Positions 58,374 through 64,000 of a stretch of DNA of 64,000 nt are shown here, one piece after another. The stretch comes from Prostheceraeus crozeri (lineage: Eukaryota; Platyhelminthes; Polycladida; Euryleptidae): positions 95,736 to 159,735 of the forward strand of contig CAJQUW010007236.1 in NCBI GenBank assembly GCA_907163375.1. Direction: 5' to 3'. Position numbers and translations under genes: made by a program. The notes beneath the pieces were generated by a model. That model did not search any database and had not been told where the DNA came from. It saw only the letters and a list, made by a program, of their open reading frames with translations. The number at the start of each line of letters is the position of its first letter. Positions within the stretch are counted from its first letter, which is position 1.

Positions 58374-59925
58374 CCACTCCTCGCATTAACGCTGAACACT
58401 TTTCGTACCATAATAAACCATGAGAAAATTTGCCAGAGCCTCGAAAAGAGCGAGGAATTTGCCGATCCCGAGGTTGGACTTTCAAGTTCTGCTAGTAAAA
58501 ATCTAAATTATATAATGGAAAGTATCTTAAAAAGTGGCATATTATCGAAAGTAAAGTGAAAGAAAATGTATATAAAAAGAAAAATATGATAAAATTTCCC
58601 ATATTTTGAAATAAAAAGAAATAGAGAATCTTATCATTCAAAAGGAGTGTATAATAATGAATCTACTGTCATTTGCGCCTAAGTGACTATATATGATAAT
58701 TATTAAGATGTGGGACAAATTAGGCATTTCGCCAGCTAGCAGAGGTCCAGTAGCGGGGTCGTGAAACCACCTGCATCTGAAGACATGCTATCCAAGTAAT
58801 TCTCATACGATGATGAAAGTCATCCCGGTAGCCATTTATAATAGAATATAATGCTTACTATTTAAATTATTAGTTAAAGTAGTCCTAATGAGGACTGATG
58901 GCGCTCTCCAATCCGCAAGTGTACAAAGGCAATGCTACTGTAACCATTGGAATAATCAGTTCTTAAAAGAACTCAATGTAGCTTTCTCATGGCAACGAAT
59001 TAAAATTGATCTGCTTTGGCCCAATATCTGGTAAAAATGGAAATCTTAAGACTTGTAATACTACCCATTCTTGCTATTAATATACTAATACCATAGATTC
59101 CAAACACTGCCGTCTACACGTTCAAAACAGACGTCTAATAACTGTACCGACTACAGATGCTGATAGTGGAAATAGAATAAGACAATGGTCACCATAGGTT
59201 AAGGAAATTAAAAATTGATATTATAAAACAACAGGAAACCGATGAATAAAATAGGAAAAGTGGAGGTAAAATATGGAAATACAACGATGCTACTACACCG
59301 ATTACAAGTGAACTATATCTGACACTACACAAAGTGGATAATGGTAGGAGTGGATAAGTGGAAAGTGGATAATGGAGGTAAACAATAGAACTACAATGAC
59401 ACTCTACTACACCGAAAGCAATGAAACTATACACACTGTACCTAAGACTACAAATGGAAAATACTATTTCTTACTTGAATTTGTCATCGCCAGTTTCTTC
59501 ATCCGTCCTATAGTACTTCATGTAATTCCACATTTTTTTTTCTTCATTTGAATTACAATACATGAACCACTACTTCAGCTACCGATTAAGGGATATAAAA
59601 CATAATACTGCAGTCCGTCAGTCATCATCCCCCCCCCCGCAGGTACTCGTCTTGTTGTGTTTCGACCCCTAACCTGAACACTCAAACCCAGACGAGCGGG
59701 GTCCCACACATAGTGGCTGACAAAATACTGAATAGGTAATGATATGTCTTGAAAGATATGTCACAAAGATAAATCAGACATCATTCAATTGTTGCGTTTT
59801 TTTTCCCACATGCAAACTGATCCTGTCATTAAATTCATCCCATCAATAAATACAGTATGCTTTTTGCGATCCGCACATGTAAACAAATCCTGTACATCAA
59901 TCTTTGCCTTTTCGATTCCCACAAG
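58374..59925 (-). repeat. PLE direct repeat (pLTR), upstream copy
   Basis: Homologous to 50644-52001 in the same orientation. It carries an additional block at about 58492-58661 (A/T-rich, starting AGTAAAAATCTAAATT) and an expanded C run at 59629-59638. The open frame of the endonuclease begins only a few bases downstream on the minus strand. Confidence 0.88.
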
Positions 59926-60243
59926 CGTCAGATATATCGTCTAAGAACTTAGTCTCAGTCAAAAAGGCAGTTGAAACTATTCATGCAAAAGTAGTAAAAC
60001 TGGAAAACATACACAGGTTCGAACCTGCTTCATCCAGATGCATCGCCACGCTTTAGCTCCCGCGACTATTGTAGCTCACAGGGATTTTCGTTCGCCTTTG
60101 AAGTGCACACTGACAAATCAAATTCTTCTATCCCAGGTTCTCCCCTTGGTGAACAAGTGACCGAGCGACTCACACAGGGCATTGATTGTATAGCAAACCA
60201 TGTTCTTTACATGTAGAATTTTTTTCCTCTACTAACATGTTTA
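59926..60243. other. No gene; possible pol III B-box-like word
   Basis: GGTTCGAACCTG lies at about 60016-60027 and is a palindromic B-box-like word. On the minus strand it is preceded by GGGAGCTAAAGCGTGGC, vaguely like an A-box region. No cloverleaf could be drawn, so I do not call a tRNA; a SINE head is possible. Confidence 0.3.
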
Positions 60244-60725
60244 GAGAACAACTTCAAGTATACCGTCTACGTTAATTGTACTGGTACTGTCAGGCACAAC
60301 AGAATAGAAAAAAGGCTCTCTGATATTAAAAGAGGCGATGGCAAAATCTAAGAGAGGATTTCATGAAAGTTTACAGTGATTGTTCAGTCGTGGTCTGCCA
60401 CTGGAACGATAATACCCGCGCCCCCCCCCCCGCTGTTTATAGTTAATTAGTTCAAAATGAGGGCGTTACTTCTATCAGTCAGGCGACACGCTGGAGTCGA
60501 AGTGATAGGAAGAGAACTGCAATTCACAACCAGCTATGATTGCAGTTCCTATAATTGTCACATGGGCGGAGTTGACCTATTGGACAGGTTTTCTTTCGGA
60601 TTATCGGCCTCAGCTGCGATCAAAGAAATGGTGGTGGTTATTATTCGCAAATTTCATCAATATGGGCATGTGGCGGGGGTGGCTGCTTGAAGGTTACAAA
60701 GACACATTCAAATGGGGGGGGGGGG
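60244..60725 (+). pseudogene. piggyBac transposase, C-terminal fragment
   Basis: The plus strand in changing frames shows NCTGTVRHNRIEKR (the TGT-R-NR motif), then VYSDCSVVVCHWNDNT (the V.W.D..P-like motif with its Asp), then YNCHMGGVDLLD, the hallmark of piggyBac transposases with the last catalytic Asp. It continues as LSDYRPQLRSKKWWWLLFA and a WRGWLL segment. Frame changes occur near 60345, at a C run (60421-60431) and near 60590. A G run at 60714-60726 ends the similarity. Termini and TTAA target sites were not found, so it is an isolated gene fragment. Confidence 0.78.
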
Positions 60726-61076
60726 GTCAGTAGGCCCTACATCTCATCTGGATTTCCGAAGGTTAGATCTATATTTTGTATTATCTTATATTTTGAGTTA
60801 AAACTTAAAGGATTTTGTTGTGTTTACAAAATAAATATATAAATAAAACGTTTATATTCAAAAAGCCGAATAGAAATCGTCGGGTCTCAAGACATGAATA
60901 TGAACATCAAATCAATTAATAAAATACTAGAACTTAACATAGTAATTGTCATAAATCAAATCAGAAAAATATAAGGTCGTCAGAAAGTAGATGATATATA
61001 CCACATAACTTTACAATGTAAATCTGTCATTCGATAATTTTTTGGCTATAACCTAGAATGCCGTTTTTGGATAAAT
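60726..61076. other. No gene seen
   Basis: AT-rich sequence after the G run, no recognisable features. Confidence 0.4.
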
Positions 61077-61300
61077 CATGCAATGTTTCCATGCATGATC
61101 TAATGATCATGCATGATCATGTATGATTTTTGCATGACATGCATGTATCAGACATTGATCATGCTTGTCTCATGCATGATCATGCATGCATCATACATGG
61201 CCATGCATGATTTTCATGCTTGTTTTATCCATGAGACATCCATGTTTAATGTATGAGGACATGCATGTTATATCTTATGAGACATGCATGTCTTTGTCAA
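61077..61300. repeat. Degenerate CATG-rich low-complexity repeat
   Basis: Words such as GCATGATCATGCATG, CATGCATGATC and GACATGCATG recur about every 10-20 bases. The self-complementary words can form many small hairpins. There is no fixed unit length. Confidence 0.7.
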
Positions 61301-64000
61301 TGAATAAATGATTTAATCATGTGACATCTTATAATTTTACCATCGATTTGATGAAATTAACAGGATGCTAGTATCATAGTACCTATCTGTATTGTAGTTT
61401 ATAGCACATTTTTGTCGTGGAATGAATTCTACATGTTGCATGAATTTACAACATTGTAAAATTTACGAACATGCAGAACTTACTTTACTAAATTGAAATA
61501 CATTCATTACATCCTGCAAATTCCAGTCACTCCAGCATAGATGTGGCGCAAAGGCCATTCATTTATCTTCGATATTTAAAATTGCACATGTACAGAGACA
61601 TTCAAATGCAAAATTAAATATCGTGTTTAATTAAATAACATGTTTATTGCAATGGATTGATGACACAAGGAAAATTCATGCACACGTGAAGTAATGAACG
61701 CAAATGAATCTGTCTTAAAACAGTTTTCAATCTCCGTTTCAAAAACATGTCTAATGAAGTTATGGAATAAAAAATTAGAAAGAAGACGCTTTTACATGTT
61801 ATTTGTAATTAGTAAATTAAGGTTTTTTCAAAAAAGGACTCTGAGTCGAATAACAAATCATATTCTAAAAAGCGATTAAGGAAGTGTATTTTCTAGAAAT
61901 GTTTAAAACGATTAAATGGGCAGTGCAAAGCGATTTGTCGGAAGATGTTACTCTGAAATATTCTTTATATATTTTCTTGATGCAGCATTGTCGACCGGGA
62001 AGTGGTGCCATGACAGTTTATGAGAAATTTAGATTGAAATGATTTTTGAATTCATTATAAGAAACGATTGATCACTCATTCGCTTATGGAGTTTTCTTCT
62101 GGAGAAAATATGTTATGGCACGGTGCGTTCTTCCCTTTGGAGTATATCCGAATAATAAACGCTGTAGATTGAAGTGTATTTTTTGTTCTTAATTAAATTT
62201 CAAGCTTGATTGATTTTCCGCACACATAGTATTCGTGTAAGAAAAATATTTGTGTAGACCTACAATTGGTTAAAATATTAGTCTTGCTTAAAATATCCTT
62301 TTGTCGATTGCATCATAGAGAATTACAAAAATGAGCCCTGCTCTCCCAAGTAAAACGCAGAAGGAAAGGATTCCTTCAAATAAAATTTCCATACGTATTT
62401 AGAAAATTCACCAAGTTTTAACCACGTTATAGGATGACGTTCATATGGTTGCACACCATCGACCGATCAGATACAAATAATTTCGATGAAAATCACTGTT
62501 ATCAACATAAAGAAAAATTTCTCTTTCCGGATTTGATCATCCTTCATTTGAAAATCTTCCAACCAGAAAAATGCCCACAGTCCGAATGCGTATTTCACGT
62601 TCATCTGTAACACTGTCATTTCCGATGTCGAACACCGTCGCGACGTACCATCATTCACATTTTTAAGAAAAGAGGTTGATGTCACGAAAAATTTACAGTT
62701 TCAACGGGAATCAATCATTAGTAATATGAAGTTTGAAGCGAATGTACGAGGTCACTGAAAAGAATCTTCAGTTGGACACAAGACGTTTGGTCCGAATCTG
62801 ATGAAATCGGTGGGACGTGCGATATATGAGAGATTTATGGATAATAATAATTCGAGTATTTCATGGGGGTTCTTAGCTCACAAAAGACAAGACGAAAAAC
62901 AGCCGAGCGTTAGGTCAGGTTATTGAGTTCATTGATGCACAGATCGGACGGTTTGCGCTAGCCTCAGCAATAAGCACTGTAAAAAGAAGACATATTTTGT
63001 GCTGGATGTGCAGAGCAGTCTAGAATTATCCTACTGAACTATCTTAATTACATTCTATAGGTAGGCTACTCAAAGTTTAGAAGAGAAATCATTGTATAGT
63101 ATTTTAGGTGTTGTGTAGTAAAGACTATTAGAAAACTGCTGTTGCTCATTTCATCTATGACAATTGGCAAGCGATATTATCTTAGGAATTTTGATAGCAA
63201 ATGAAGTATTCAGGAGAGTTGAATTGTGTTCATTAACAATTTATGATTATTTTTTAATCATTGTTGTAGTATTATTAATAATTTTATTTTGATATTCAAG
63301 TACCGGGAACTGTTTTTACAAAAAAATGCAATCTGCAAATACAAACGGAGTATACTATTGCCGACCGCCTGTGTCACTCGTTCGTGTAAATGAAGTTAGT
63401 CAGATGCTTGAATTTTCTATAATATGAACACCGAACATGTATTTCATTTTGTTAAAATCACAAAAACTGCAAAACACACACATAATGTCATCTGGTTACG
63501 TTTATATGACTGCTTCTCAGGTATTATGGTGACATGTGCGGGCCTACAACTAACATGTGACCTTAATAACTAGGCCTACGATGATATGAAAAAGTGCGAT
63601 GCATAATTTGTAAAGTAAACACAAATTGATATAAAAGAGTAGGCAATGTTGAGTAAGTACTTCGATTGTTATATATTAATCGTAAGGCATGAAAATAATT
63701 GATTTTGCAAAACTAAACTATTGTTGGACTGCAGCATACTGGATTTTTAATACAAGTGTGCGTCGTCGTGTAGATCTAGCCTTTTGTGTGCTTTGATCTT
63801 TTTTCTTAACGACACGAAATATCAAATTGATTTCATTTTCTAAAATGTTAGCGATTCTGAAAAAATTAATTTGAATATCATGGGCGTTCGCTACAGGTTT
63901 TCAGTTCAATTTTATCGAAATGGAAATAGTGACCTATTTAAATCAAGTTACTTGATGAATCATTTACAGAAACAAGATTAAATTGTTATAACTTAGCAGA
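61301..64000. other. No gene seen to the window end
   Basis: 2.7 kb of AT-rich DNA. The 61694-61879 plus and 62467-62685 minus frames are short and show no known domain. No terminal repeats or RNA genes were recognised. A TAGGCCTA octamer lies at 63571. Confidence 0.4.

Larger units (their letters stand above)
50644..59925 (-). mobile_element. Penelope-like retroelement with N-terminal GIY-YIG (Naiad type), interrupted by an RTE LINE
   Basis: On the minus strand the order is: direct repeat (59925-58374), GIY-YIG endonuclease with Zn-binding cysteines (about 58370-58000), linker, reverse transcriptase N-terminal part (57.4-56.4 kb), RTE insertion (56435-53081), reverse transcriptase palm and thumb (53080-52204), 3' region and second direct repeat (52001-50644). 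Endonuclease before reverse transcriptase is the permuted order described for Naiad elements; canonical PLEs have it at the C-terminus. Without the insertion the element is about 5.9 kb. Frameshifts make it inactive. No target duplication was identified. Confidence 0.82.

Noticed and set aside
60016..60085. tRNA gene
   Set aside because: Only a B-box-like word is present; acceptor and anticodon stems cannot be drawn.

Overview
The window is eukaryotic (metazoan) genomic DNA made almost entirely of repeats. No intact host gene, rRNA, tRNA, operon or CRISPR array was found. AT-rich non-satellite DNA, several Penelope-like elements (PLEs), PIF/Harbinger, hAT and piggyBac relics, an RTE-type LINE and repeated TAGGCCTA octamers all suggest a marine invertebrate. 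An echinoderm-like deuterostome is a weak guess from base composition and repeat style.

Layout. Positions 1-20902 are one uninterrupted minisatellite with a 55-bp unit, about 380 copies, which continues beyond the left edge. It has three zones, and two of them show higher-order periodicity (about 1155 bp on the left, about 1100-1320 bp on the right). The reverse complement of the unit contains no stop triplet in any frame, so the very long open frames there are composition artefacts.

Positions 20.9-31.5 kb hold a MITE candidate, a 5'-truncated LINE tail, a PLE tail followed by a hammerhead ribozyme motif with an intact core, a non-autonomous hAT element with a perfect 8-bp target duplication, and a two-gene PIF/Harbinger element whose genes are both broken. 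Positions 31.5-33.1 kb are bounded by inverted arms of about 220 bp.

Positions 35992-39280 are a 3.3-kb element with 36-bp terminal inverted repeats and subterminal repeats. It encodes an RNase-H-like, putatively DDE protein of the type I associate with the DUF7869 domain; this is the best candidate for a poorly described transposon group. A 2.5-kb Gypsy-type LTR element with nearly identical LTRs and a large internal deletion sits 6 bp beyond it. Retroelement fragments follow at 42.0-44.3 kb, including a second PLE tail with a decayed hammerhead-like motif.

Positions 50644-59925 are a PLE on the minus strand. Its GIY-YIG endonuclease lies N-terminal to the reverse transcriptase, the permuted order described for Naiad elements. 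Direct repeats (pLTRs) flank it, and an RTE-type LINE interrupts it inside the reverse transcriptase with a target duplication of about 14 bp. A piggyBac fragment follows at 60.2-60.7 kb; the rest to 64 kb shows no gene.

The genes do not form a cooperating pathway. The logic is nesting and decay: Gypsy beside the TIR element, RTE inside the PLE, and most coding regions carrying frameshifts. All family names come from reading motifs by eye, with no database search.
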